Position numbers and translations under genes: made by a program. Shown one piece after another: positions 48,095 to 56,522 of a stretch of 64,000 nt of DNA. This DNA is from Lysobacter_L cavernae (GTDB lineage: Bacteria > Pseudomonadota > Gammaproteobacteria > Xanthomonadales > Xanthomonadaceae). The first letter of the stretch is position 1; the number at the start of each line of letters is the position of its first letter. The notes beneath the pieces were generated by a model that was given only the letters and a program-made list of their open reading frames with translations, was not told the DNA's origin and did not search any database. The stretch is from assembly GCF_042648505.1 (NCBI RefSeq), contig NZ_JBHRXK010000006.1:62001-126000 (forward strand), given 5' to 3'.

Positions 48095-50289
48095 CGGCCG
48101 CATTGCTGCTGCGCAACGCGCTGCGCACCGCACGGCAGCGCCGCGCGCTCGACATCGCATGGCGCGCATTGCCGTGGTTGCTGGCTGCAGCCACGCTGGC
48201 GTTGCGGTTGTCCGGCAGCGCCACGGCCATCGCGGTGCTGCTGGCGGGCGCAGTCGCGCTGGTCGTCGTCGCGCTTTATCTTGCGCGTCGCCTCGACACG
48301 CGCTGGCTGGTGCGCGAGCTCGACGCGCAGCGTCGCGACCTTGAAGACAGCTCGGACCTCCTCTTTGCATCCGAATCGTCGTTGACCGGGCTGGAGCGCC
48401 TGCAGCGCGCACGCCTGCAGCAACGGCTGCAGGCCTCGGGCGCACCGGACCTGCGGCCACGCTGGTCGACACGTGCCATCGTCGTCGGTGCGATCCTCGC
48501 GACCCTGGTAATTGCGGCCATCGTGTCCTGGCCATCGCGACCGCAGGCCGCATTCGATAACGTGCTCGCGCACGTCACCGGCGAAGCCGCCGCGCCGACC
48601 CACACGCGCATGCTCGAACAGCGTCTGCAGGTGACGCCGCCCGCGTACACGCGGCAGCCGGCGCGCGAGGAGCGCGGCCTCGACGCGAAGGCGCCGCAGG
48701 GCACGCGCCTGCAGTGGATGTTCCGCCTTGCACCGCAGCCGACCGTCGCCGCGCTGGTGTTCCACGACGGTCGCCGTGTCGCATTGCGCCGCGTCGGCGA
48801 GACATGGCATGGCGAGCACGTGCTGATGAAATCGGCGCTGTACCGCCTCGAACTGCGCGACGCCTTGCCGCTGCGCGAGGCGAAGGCGCACCGCCTCGAC
48901 GCCATCGCCGACCGGCCGCCGCAGCTGCGCGTGCTCGAACCCGACCGCAGCCTGAGCCTGCTCACGCCCGGCCAGCGCAGCTGGGCGGTCGCGTTCGAGG
49001 CCAGCGACGACTACGGCGTCGCGCCCAGCGCGCAATTGCGCATCACCCTGGCCCAGGGCAGCGGCGAGAACATCACCTTCCGCGAGCAGACGATGGCGCT
49101 GCACGGTCGCGGCAGCGCCACGGTCAAGCGCTATGCGCAGCGCCTGGAGCTGGCGGCGCTGGGCCTGGCCGCCGGCGACGACCTGATCGTGCAGCTCATC
49201 GTCCACGACAACCGCACACCGCAACCGCAGTCCGCGCGCAGTCCGAGCCTGATCCTGCGCTGGCCGTCCGACCTCGGTACGCAGACCACCGGACTGGAAG
49301 GCATGGTGAAGAAAGTGCTGCCGGCGTACTTCCGCAGCCAACGCCAGATCATCATCGACGCCGAGGCGCTGCTGAAGCAGAAAAAGAAGCTGGCCGGCGA
49401 TCACTACCTGCAGCGCAGCGACGAGATCGGCGTCGACCAGCGCCTCCTGCGGCTGCGCTACGGCCAGTTCCTCGGCGAGGAGTCCGACGGCGCGCCGCAG
49501 CCGCCACCGACCAACGATGCCGAAGATGCGCACGACGAAAGCCGCGCACCTGACGCCCCGCATGACGAAACCGCCGCGCCGGCGCACGACGACGAACACG
49601 CCACGCCCGGTCGCGCGCCGACCTTCGGCGAAGACGCCGCGGTGCTGGAGCAGTACGGCCACACCCACGACCACGCCGAGGCGGCAACGCTGCTCGACCC
49701 GGACACCCGCACGATCCTCAAGGCCGCGCTCGACCAGATGTGGCAATCGGAACTCAACCTGCGCCAGGGCCATCCCGAGTTGGCGCTGCCGTACGCGTAC
49801 CGCGCCCTGAAGCACATCAAGGAAGTGCAGCAGGCCAGCCGCATCTACCTGGCCCGCGTCGGCCCGGAGTTGCCGCCGATCGACGAGAGTCGACGCCTGG
49901 GCGGCGACCGCGCCGGCCTCGGCCGCCGCGATGACGCGCTCGTCGCCACGACCGCCGCCGACCCGACGCTGGCGACGCTGTGGCAGGCCCTGGACGAGGC
50001 CCCGTCGGCGCCGCGCGGCACGACCGTGGCGGATTTCGATGCGATCGATTTCACTGCGCTGGAACGCTGGCTGCGCGAACACGAGGCGCGCATCGCCGAT
50101 CCGCTCGCGTTCGTGACGGCGATCGATGCCCTGCGCAACGATCCGGATTGCACGCCCTGTCGCCGCCACCTGCGCGCACTGCTGTGGCCGCTGCTGCCGC
50201 GACCGGCCGCGACCGTGCCGCGTCGCGGCGGCGGCGACGCCAGCGGCCGTCGCTATCTCGACGCGCTGCGCCAGGAGGCCACGCAATGA
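48091..50289 (+). CDS. Large membrane protein (DUF4175-like)
   Basis: A 732-residue protein with three predicted N-terminal membrane segments (about 28-45, 50-70 and 130-152) and a long exported region. It has a beta-rich middle (about 180-400: P-P-A-Y-T-R-Q-P, D-D-Y-G-V-A-P-S-A-Q-L-R-I) and a helical, coiled-coil-like part with a Lys-rich stretch at about 425-445. A His/Asp/Glu-rich low-complexity linker follows (about 470-535), then a helical end. The layout is that of DUF4175-type proteins found beside BatA/MoxR genes; function unknown. ATG 48091 overlaps the preceding stop, and its stop overlaps the next ATG. Confidence 0.78.
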   Translation: MTAALLLRNALRTARQRRALDIAWRALPWLLAAATLALRLSGSATAIAVLLAGAVALVVVALYLARRLDTRWLVRELDAQRRDLEDSSDLLFASESSLTGLERLQRARLQQRLQASGAPDLRPRWSTRAIVVGAILATLVIAAIVSWPSRPQAAFDNVLAHVTGEAAAPTHTRMLEQRLQVTPPAYTRQPAREERGLDAKAPQGTRLQWMFRLAPQPTVAALVFHDGRRVALRRVGETWHGEHVLMKSALYRLELRDALPLREAKAHRLDAIADRPPQLRVLEPDRSLSLLTPGQRSWAVAFEASDDYGVAPSAQLRITLAQGSGENITFREQTMALHGRGSATVKRYAQRLELAALGLAAGDDLIVQLIVHDNRTPQPQSARSPSLILRWPSDLGTQTTGLEGMVKKVLPAYFRSQRQIIIDAEALLKQKKKLAGDHYLQRSDEIGVDQRLLRLRYGQFLGEESDGAPQPPPTNDAEDAHDESRAPDAPHDETAAPAHDDEHATPGRAPTFGEDAAVLEQYGHTHDHAEAATLLDPDTRTILKAALDQMWQSELNLRQGHPELALPYAYRALKHIKEVQQASRIYLARVGPELPPIDESRRLGGDRAGLGRRDDALVATTAADPTLATLWQALDEAPSAPRGTTVADFDAIDFTALERWLREHEARIADPLAFVTAIDALRNDPDCTPCRRHLRALLWPLLPRPAATVPRRGGGDASGRRYLDALRQEATQ

Positions 50290-52193
50290 GCGCGCTGACC
50301 ACGGACCTGCCGGCGTCGGCCCTGCCCTGGCTCGTCGCCGGTCTGCTTGCCCTCGCGGTGGTGCTGGCGAGCGCGCGCCTGCTGTACCGGCAGCTGCGCG
50401 GCGATGCCGCGCAGCGCTCGCGCGGCTGGCGCCTGGCGCTGTTGCTGCTGGGCCAGCCACTGTGCGCGGCGCTGCTGTACGCGGCACTGCTGCCGCCGAC
50501 GCGACCGGGCGAAGCCGGCACGATGGTGGTCGCCACGGCCGGTGCCACCGCCGCACAGCTCGATGCGCGCACGACCGGCGACACCCTGGTCGCCTTGCCC
50601 GAGGCGCCGTCGCTGGCGGGCGCTGAACCGGTGCCCGACCTCGCCACCGCCTTGCGGCGTCATCCCGGCACGCAACGTCTGCGCGTGGTCGGCGCGGGAC
50701 TGGAAGCACGCGATCGCGACGCCGTGCGCGGCCTCGCACTCGCCTTCCAGCCGCCTGCATTGCCGCGCGGGCTGGTCGAGCTGTCCGCGCCGCAACGTGT
50801 CGCCGCCGGCGCCGGGTTTTTCATCGGTGGCCGCGCCGCGGCGTTGCCCGGCGGCAGCGCCGAACTGCTCGATCCCACTCTGCAACGCGTCGATCGCGTG
50901 GCCTTGCCCGCGGACGGCCGCTTCACGCTCAGCGCGACCGCACGCGTGACCGGGCCGGCCCGCTTCACGTTGCGCCTTCGCCCCGGAGGAAGTCCCCTTG
51001 GGGGGCGCGATGCGCAGCAGCAGATCGTCGCCGACACCGGCGTACCGCTGCTGATCACCGCCGACAGCGCCCCGCGCGTGCTGCTGCTGGCTGGCGCGCC
51101 CAACCCCGAACTGAAGTACCTGCGGCGCTGGGCCCGCGATGCCGGCCTGCCGCTGCACACCCAGATCAGTGTCGGCGGCGGCCTGCAACTGGGCGATGCA
51201 CCGATCGCGTTGAACGCGGCCAACCTCGCCCGCTTCGACCTGGTGGTGCTCGACGAACGCGCGTGGTCGGCGCTCGGCGACGCGCCGCGAGCCGCGCTGG
51301 TCGAGGCACTGCGCGGCGGGCTGGGGGTAGTGCTGCGCGTGACCGCGGCCTTGTCGGACAACGAGCGCCGCCGGTTGCGGGCGCTGGGTTTCGCACTCGA
51401 CGCCGGCCGCGACGCGGCCGTGGTGCAGCTGCCTCACACCGCGCGCGACGACGATGCCCAGCGCGCGCGCATCGGCCCGGGCACGCGCGATGCGCCGCGC
51501 AGCCGCGATGACGCGATCGCCGAAGCCCCGATGCTGACCCGGCGCGCGGTGCGCCTGGCCGCAACCGATGCCAGCCCGCTGCTGCACGATGCCACCGGCA
51601 CCTGGCTGGCCGCCTGGCGCGCCGAAGGCCGCGGCCGCATCGCCGTGTCGACCCTGACCGACAGCTACCGGCTGGTGCTGGCCGGGCGCGATGACCTGCA
51701 CGGCGAGTTGTGGAGCACGGTTTTCGCCACGCTCGCGCGCGCGCAATCCGAGCGCCTCGCCGTCGTCGAAGGCGAGGCCCGCCAGGGCCAGCGCGTCGCG
51801 CTGTGCGGCGTCACCGCAGCAGCGCGCGTGGTCACCCCCAGCGGCGCGGCGGTGACGCTGCTGCCCGATCCGAGCACCGGCGCGCGCGCCTGCGCCGGCT
51901 TCTGGCCGCGCGAAGCCGGCTGGCATCGGCTGCAGCAAGGCGACCGCGCACAACTGTTCGCCGTGATCGCACACGGCGATGCGCCGGGCCTGCACGCCGC
52001 CGCGCTACGCGACGCCACGCTGCGCCTTGCCGGCGCGCCGGGTGGCACGACGGCCGCCGCGCCGGCGCGCCATCCGGGGCCACGCTGGCCGTGGTGGCTG
52101 GCGTGGCTGCTGGCAAGCGCGGGCCTGTGGTGGCTGGAGCGTGCCCGCGCCGGCCACGTCGGCGACGCCTCGGCTCGGGCCGCAGATGGGTGA
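50286..52193 (+). CDS. Membrane protein with amidotransferase-like exported domain
   Basis: A 635-residue protein with two N-terminal membrane segments (about 12-32 and 50-70), a large exported part with P-R-V-L-L-L-A-G-A-P-N-P-E-L-K-Y-L-R-R-W and F-D-L-V-V-L-D-E-R-A-W (class I glutamine-amidotransferase-like / BatA-C style fold), and a C-terminal membrane segment near 600-618 (W-P-W-W-L-A-W-L-L-A-S). No catalytic Cys triad was seen. It starts in an ATGA overlap and is the last gene of the tldD-to-moxR cluster. The following region has a break of about 140 nt before the next gene. Confidence 0.75.
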   Translation: MSALTTDLPASALPWLVAGLLALAVVLASARLLYRQLRGDAAQRSRGWRLALLLLGQPLCAALLYAALLPPTRPGEAGTMVVATAGATAAQLDARTTGDTLVALPEAPSLAGAEPVPDLATALRRHPGTQRLRVVGAGLEARDRDAVRGLALAFQPPALPRGLVELSAPQRVAAGAGFFIGGRAAALPGGSAELLDPTLQRVDRVALPADGRFTLSATARVTGPARFTLRLRPGGSPLGGRDAQQQIVADTGVPLLITADSAPRVLLLAGAPNPELKYLRRWARDAGLPLHTQISVGGGLQLGDAPIALNAANLARFDLVVLDERAWSALGDAPRAALVEALRGGLGVVLRVTAALSDNERRRLRALGFALDAGRDAAVVQLPHTARDDDAQRARIGPGTRDAPRSRDDAIAEAPMLTRRAVRLAATDASPLLHDATGTWLAAWRAEGRGRIAVSTLTDSYRLVLAGRDDLHGELWSTVFATLARAQSERLAVVEGEARQGQRVALCGVTAAARVVTPSGAAVTLLPDPSTGARACAGFWPREAGWHRLQQGDRAQLFAVIAHGDAPGLHAAALRDATLRLAGAPGGTTAAAPARHPGPRWPWWLAWLLASAGLWWLERARAGHVGDASARAADG

Positions 52194-52336
52194 CCGCGGA
52201 GGGGTACCTGCCGCAGCATCGCCCGGCCGTCGTTTCGTATATTGGCCAGCTGGCCTGCGCCCCGGCGGACCTTCATGCGCCCCACACGTCCGCGGCCACA
52301 GGCTGCGGCCACCTGCTCACCTTCCGGAGAAGCCCC

Positions 52337-52636
52337 ATGTCCCGCATCGCCCTGCCCGCCGCCGTCCTGCTGCTGTCCCTTTCCGCCTGCACCAGTGCGC
52401 CGCCGGTCGCCGGTGGACCGCAGCCGCCGAGCGGCGTGTGCAATGCCGAAGGCGCGCGCTGGGCGATCGGCTCGGGCGTCAACGATGACGTGGTCAACCG
52501 CATCCTGCGCGACACCGGCAGCCGCGACGCGCGCGTGCTGCGCCCGGGCCAGGCGGTGACCATGGACTTCCGCCAGGACCGCGTCAGCATCGACGTCAAC
52601 GACCGCGGCGCGATCACCGGCATCCGCTGCGGCTAA
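52337..52636 (+). CDS. I78-family peptidase inhibitor lipoprotein
   Basis: A 99-residue protein with lipobox S-L-S-A-C (Cys about 18) and a mature I78-type inhibitor domain. It shows C-N-A-E-G-A-R-W-A-I-G near the start and the canonical R-D-T-G-S-R-D-A-R-V-L-R-P-G-Q-A-V-T-M-D-F plus R-V-S-I-D-V-N. I78 inhibitors block subtilisin- or elastase-like serine proteases. ATG 52337 has CGGAGAAGCCCC in front. It may protect the envelope from the cell's own secreted proteases. It stands alone, on the same strand as neighbours. Confidence 0.87.
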   Translation: MSRIALPAAVLLLSLSACTSAPPVAGGPQPPSGVCNAEGARWAIGSGVNDDVVNRILRDTGSRDARVLRPGQAVTMDFRQDRVSIDVNDRGAITGIRCG

Positions 52637-52776
52637 ACCGCCCGCGCAGCGAGCGCGCGGCGATCGACCACGCGTGCCCGCTGCGTTGTCGGCGGCGTGA
52701 TCGGCGCGGCCTGCGGTCGGGCGCCGTGTCGACGACAAACATCCACTGATGCAGGCGCCCCTGCATGGAGACCCCG

Positions 52777-53250
52777 ATGCGCCGTCCCGTGTGGTTGATC
52801 GCCGCGATCGTGCTGCTCGGCCTGTGGGCCTGGAGCCAGCGCACCGACCGCAACGCCGTGCCTTCGCCGCCACCGGCGCCGTCGGAGGCCGTGGCAGTGC
52901 GCGACGGCGCCGCGCGCGTGCCCGCACCGGCCGAGCAAGCGCGCTACCCCGCCTTCCTCCCGCGCGAAGCCCACGACGTGCTCGCGCGCATCGCCCGCGG
53001 CGGGCCGTACGCCTACCGCCAGGACGGCGGCGTGTTCCAGAACCGCGAGCGGCGCCTGCCCAGGCAGCCGCGCGGCTACTACCGCGAGTACACCGTCGAC
53101 ACGCCGGGTTCGGACGACCGCGGCGCTCGCCGGCTCATCACCGGCGGCGGCATTGCGGGTGAAAGCCCGCCGGTCGAGTACTGGTACAGCGACGACCATT
53201 ACCGCAGCTTCCGCCGCTTCGCCTGGCCCACCGGAGACGCACCGCCATGA
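52777..53250 (+). CDS. Membrane-anchored barnase-like ribonuclease
   Basis: A 157-residue protein with an N-terminal anchor or signal (R-R-P-V-W-L-I-A-A-I-V-L-L-G-L-W-A-W), a Pro/Ala-rich linker and a C-terminal N1/T1-barnase domain. Catalytic Glu is in Y-Y-R-E-Y-T-V-D-T-P-G, Arg in the G-A-R-R-L-I-T-G-G-G strand, and catalytic His in Y-S-D-D-H-Y-R-S-F. Start choice: ATG 52777, six bases after GGAG, rather than ATG 52765. It overlaps the barstar gene by ATGA. Secreted guanyl-specific RNases with a cytoplasmic inhibitor are the known logic. Confidence 0.88.
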   Translation: MRRPVWLIAAIVLLGLWAWSQRTDRNAVPSPPPAPSEAVAVRDGAARVPAPAEQARYPAFLPREAHDVLARIARGGPYAYRQDGGVFQNRERRLPRQPRGYYREYTVDTPGSDDRGARRLITGGGIAGESPPVEYWYSDDHYRSFRRFAWPTGDAPP

Positions 53251-53684
53251 ACGCCACCGATTTGCGCTCGGTGCTGGCCGATGCCGAGCACAGCGGCGCC
53301 TACTTCGTCGCCGACACCGACACCGAGGCGATGGCGCAGGCCGGAGCCGCGCTTGGTTACGCGGTGCTGCGCATCGACCTGGCCGGCTGCACCGACAAGA
53401 CCGAGCTGATGCGGCGCTTCGCCACGGCCGGGCAGTTTCCGGGCTGGTTCGGCGGCAACTGGGACGCGCTGGCCGACGTGCTCGGCGACCTGTCGTGGCT
53501 GCGCGGCGACGGTTACCTGGTGCTGGTCGAGCACGCCAGCGACTGGCGCGCCGCCCACGGCGAGGACTTCGACACCCTGCTCGACCTGCTCAACGAGGCC
53601 GCCTTCCGCTGGGCCGAACAGGACACCGCGTTCTGGGCGCTGCTGCCGTTCCCGGCCGAGCAGCTGGCGGCGCTGGACGACTGA
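53247..53684 (+). CDS. Barstar-family RNase inhibitor
   Basis: A 145-residue barstar-like protein with the family core: L-R-I-D-L-A-G-C-T-D-K-T-E-L-M-R-R-F, then F-P-G-W-F-G-G-N-W-D-A-L-A-D, and L-S-W-L. The barnase-binding helix/loop around G-G-N-W-D is intact. No signal, so it acts in the cytoplasm against the neighbouring RNase before export. Its ATG overlaps the RNase stop, and CGGAGACGCACCGCC provides a ribosome site. Confidence 0.93.
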   Translation: MNATDLRSVLADAEHSGAYFVADTDTEAMAQAGAALGYAVLRIDLAGCTDKTELMRRFATAGQFPGWFGGNWDALADVLGDLSWLRGDGYLVLVEHASDWRAAHGEDFDTLLDLLNEAAFRWAEQDTAFWALLPFPAEQLAALDD

Positions 53685-53729
53685 GCCACGGCGAACGCCC
53701 CACCGCACGCGTCGCGGTCGTGCCCGTGC

Positions 53730-53963
53730 TCAGATGCGGTCGTCGATGCCTTTGACGCCGGCCTGCTTGGCGCAGTGCGCGCAGCAATAGAAGACGCCGT
53801 CGTGTTCGGCGCCGTGGCCGACGATGCGGCAATCACAGTGCGCGCAGCGCGGCGCCAGCGCGTGGATGGCGCACTCGAACGAATCGAAGGTGCCGCTGCC
53901 GCGCGGCATGGTGACGGTGAAGGCCTTGTCGTAGTCGTTGCCGCAGACATCGCACTTGGCCAT
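53730..53963 (-). CDS. Cys-rich 77 aa zinc-ribbon-like protein
   Basis: MAKCDVCGNDYDKAF... a 77-residue protein with C-D-V-C, a single C in F-E-C-A, the set C-A-H-C-D-C, and F-Y-C-C-A-H-C near the end, compatible with two zinc-binding sites of a LIM/zinc-ribbon kind. ATG 53963 has GATGAGGTGCGCC in front; four extra codons upstream are rejected. Function unknown; it may be a nucleic-acid or metal binding mini-protein. It is convergent with the barstar gene and divergent from the amidase gene. Confidence 0.8.
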   Translation of the reverse strand: MAKCDVCGNDYDKAFTVTMPRGSGTFDSFECAIHALAPRCAHCDCRIVGHGAEHDGVFYCCAHCAKQAGVKGIDDRI

Positions 53964-54288
53964 GGCGCACCTCATCGACCGGGAGAGAGCCGGCAGTGTC
54001 GCGCGGGCGGGCGTGATGCCCGGTGAAACCCGGCCCGCTTGCGGCCGGTGCCGCGCCGCCGGTCGGGCGCGGTTCGCAGCGGCGAATGAATATTTTATTT
54101 TTCTAACCGTGTCGACGGTAATCGAATAATCGCTGCCGTAGAAAGGACGGGCAACACCGGGAACCGGCGGAACCGGAGGTCGGATCCGTCCACCCGCAGG
54201 CAGTGCCAGTGGACCGCTTGCACCGCACGGGTACGACGGTAGGACGACCGTTCCGGGTTCCCACCCTCTCTCATAGACAAGGACATGG
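53964..54288. promoter_or_regulatory. Divergent intergenic region with AT-rich core
   Basis: A 325-nt non-coding region. At 54085-54130 the composition drops sharply to AT-rich, including AATGAATATTTTATTTTTC, in a genome of about 70% GC. It lies 160-200 nt before the amidase start and probably holds its promoter or a nucleoid-protein site. A GC-rich spacer follows up to an AAGGACATGG ribosome site. No ORF is supported. Confidence 0.6.
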
Positions 54289-56187
54289 ATGATGAAAACG
54301 TCTTCGATACGGATGATATCTGCAGTGTTGGGCGGGGTATTGGCGTCCAGCGCGATGGCGGCATCGCCGCTGGTGCCGGAGGACCAGGCGCTGGCGACGC
54401 GCCTGCAACTCGAGGAAACCCGGCTGCGCCCGCAACGTGCCGCCTTCGCCGGCTACTTCAAGCAGGCGTACGCCCGCTACCCGGCGATCCCGGCCGGCAC
54501 GCTCGAGGCGATCGCCTACGTGCAGACCCGCTGGGTGCATCTGAGCCCGACGCCGCTCGCGCAAAGCACTAACCATCACCACATGCCACAGGCCTTCGGT
54601 GTGATGGGCCTGTACCACGGCGACGGTTTCGCCGATCAGGTCGGCGACGCCGCACGCTTGCTGGCAGTACCGGTGTCGAAAGTGATCAACGACCCGCGCA
54701 CCAACATCCTCGGCGCCGCGGCGTTGCTTGACCGCGACATCCGCGCCACCAGTACGGCCACGCGGCCCGGTAACGACGAGATCACGCCGGCGCTGGCGCG
54801 TTACGCCGGGTTTGCGCCGGGCGTGAGCCAGGTGCAGGACTTCGCCCGCACCGGCTTCGCCTTCGACGTGCTGCTGGCGCAGGACCGCGGCGTCAACGAC
54901 CGCGGCATCCAGGTGCCCGAGCGCGCGGTGCGGTGGGAGCGTGCGTTCACGCCGAGCCAGCTGGTGCAGCAGCAGGCGCCGTTCGTGCGCCTCGATGTCG
55001 AGAACGACAACGTCCTCACCGAACAGTTTTCCATCGACCCGCGCACCGAGACCCTGCGCCGCACGGATACTGGCACCGACGGCCGCGTCCAGGCCGCCGC
55101 CACCGACATCGGCATCCTGAGCACCGACTACGGCCCGGCGATCTGGGATCCGGCCAGCGCCTCCAACTACACCGCCTCGCGCAGCCAGGCGGTCAGTGCG
55201 GTCACCATCCACACCGCACAGGGCAGCTACGCCGGCACGATCTCGTGGTTCAAGAACGCGGCCGCCAGCGTCAGCGCCCATTACGTGATCCGCAGCTCCG
55301 ACGGCCAGGTCACGCAGATGGTGCGCAACGCCCACACCGCCTGGCACGTCGGCAACCACAACGGCTACACGCTGGGCATCGAGCACGAGGGCTACGTCAA
55401 TAACAGCTCGTGGTACACCAGCGCGATGTACAACAGCTCGGCGGCGCTGGTGCGCTCGTTCTGCGCCACCTACAGCGCCATCCCCTGTGCCAGCGCCTAC
55501 AACGGCGCCGCCAGCAGCGGCATCAATGTGCTGCCAGCCAGCACCAAGATCAAAGGTCACCAGCACTACAGCGGCCAGACCCACACCGACCCCGGCATCA
55601 ACTGGGACTGGCGCCGTTACTACACCCTGCTCAACCCCGGCAGCGGCGGCACCACCAAGGTGCTCGACGGCTTCGAGAGCAGCGTCGGCCACTTCGACAC
55701 CAGCCCGGCCTATTCGGGCAGCACCACCGGCATCGCCACGACGTCGACGACCACGCGCGACTGCACCACCCGCAAGAACGGCAGCTGCTCGCTGCGCGTG
55801 CTGCTCGAGGACAACAGCGCCACCACCGCCGACTGGGCCGTGCGCCTGCTCTCGTCCAGCGGCAACCCGGCCAGCAACACCGCGCTGACCCGCGCCAACG
55901 GCCGGATCGGCTTCTGGGTCTACAGCGGCGGCAGCGGCATGAGCGTGGCGGTCGGCATCGATGACAGCGACGGCACCGAGCGCTCGGTCAGCCGCGCACT
56001 GGCGGCCAACACCTGGACCTATGTCGAGTGGAACCTGACCGATGCTGCGCAGTGGGGCGCCTGGGTTGGCGGCAGTGACGGTGCGATCACCGCCGCCACG
56101 GTCAAACTCGATGCGATCTGGCTGTACCACGCGCAGACCAGCTACGACGTCAACGTCTACATCGACGACGTGCAGATCAAGAACTGA
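54289..56187 (+). CDS. Secreted N-acetylmuramoyl-L-alanine amidase (PGRP/Amidase_2) with extra domains
   Basis: A 632-residue secreted protein. Signal peptide about 1-25. Residues 45-200 look like a degenerate lytic-transglycosylase/goose-lysozyme fold (G-T-L-E-A-I-A-Y-V-Q-T-R-W; A-F-G-V-M-G-L; N-I-L-G-A-A-A-L-L-D). An Amidase_2/PGRP domain covers about 295-450, with zinc ligands His308 (T-I-H-T-A), His424/426 (G-H-Q-H) or His432, and Asp434 (H-T-D-P-G). A beta-sandwich tail (about 460-632) of carbohydrate-binding type completes it. It should cleave the MurNAc-L-Ala bond outside the cell or in the periplasm. ATG 54289 (or 54292) is chosen after AAGGACATGG. A 13-bp hairpin follows the stop. 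Confidence 0.85.
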   Translation: MMKTSSIRMISAVLGGVLASSAMAASPLVPEDQALATRLQLEETRLRPQRAAFAGYFKQAYARYPAIPAGTLEAIAYVQTRWVHLSPTPLAQSTNHHHMPQAFGVMGLYHGDGFADQVGDAARLLAVPVSKVINDPRTNILGAAALLDRDIRATSTATRPGNDEITPALARYAGFAPGVSQVQDFARTGFAFDVLLAQDRGVNDRGIQVPERAVRWERAFTPSQLVQQQAPFVRLDVENDNVLTEQFSIDPRTETLRRTDTGTDGRVQAAATDIGILSTDYGPAIWDPASASNYTASRSQAVSAVTIHTAQGSYAGTISWFKNAAASVSAHYVIRSSDGQVTQMVRNAHTAWHVGNHNGYTLGIEHEGYVNNSSWYTSAMYNSSAALVRSFCATYSAIPCASAYNGAASSGINVLPASTKIKGHQHYSGQTHTDPGINWDWRRYYTLLNPGSGGTTKVLDGFESSVGHFDTSPAYSGSTTGIATTSTTTRDCTTRKNGSCSLRVLLEDNSATTADWAVRLLSSSGNPASNTALTRANGRIGFWVYSGGSGMSVAVGIDDSDGTERSVSRALAANTWTYVEWNLTDAAQWGAWVGGSDGAITAATVKLDAIWLYHAQTSYDVNVYIDDVQIKN

Positions 56188-56199
56188 GGCATCGCCATT

Positions 56200-56229
56200 G
56201 CAGCGCAGGCGCCCACGCGCCTGCGCTGC
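56200..56229. terminator. Bidirectional hairpin between convergent genes
   Basis: GCAGCGCAGGCGC, loop CCAC, and its complement: a perfect 13-bp stem between the amidase stop and the lipoprotein stop. No T-tract. Confidence 0.65.
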
Positions 56230-56454
56230 TCAGGTGCCGTCGTCGCCCTGGCCGGACAGGTCGATCGGACGCGCCGCATCGCTGCGGCGTGCCTCCACCT
56301 TGCGCTCGCACCAGGCCGGGCCCGGATCGTTGGGGTGATCGGGGTGGCTGGCACACTCCGGGCGCGCGTCGACGAGCGGATTGGTGTCGTGGTACTCGAC
56401 GCCACTGCAACCGGCGAGCACACCGACCACGGCACACACGACTCCCAGGCGCAT
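56230..56454 (-). CDS. Small lipoprotein, function unknown
   Basis: A 74-residue putative lipoprotein: MRLGVVCAVVGVLAGCSGVE with lipobox V-L-A-G-C (Cys16). The short mature part has two cysteines (about 34 and 49) that could form a disulfide, and a polar C-terminus. ATG 56454 follows ACAGGAGAAGCGC, a good ribosome site. The frame continues upstream as an antisense shadow of the MFS gene, which is rejected. It is encoded 69 nt downstream of the MFS gene, on the same strand. Confidence 0.75.
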   Translation of the reverse strand: MRLGVVCAVVGVLAGCSGVEYHDTNPLVDARPECASHPDHPNDPGPAWCERKVEARRSDAARPIDLSGQGDDGT

Positions 56455-56522
56455 CGCGCTTCTCCTGTCCCTGTCTGGCCGGCGCAGTATCGACGGACAC
56501 CGGTGCCGGCGCCAAGCGGCGC

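Noticed and set aside
47548..50760. 1070-codon minus-strand open frame
   Set aside because: Antisense to three overlapping membrane-protein genes in the moxR cluster; Arg/Ala/Gln-rich shadow.
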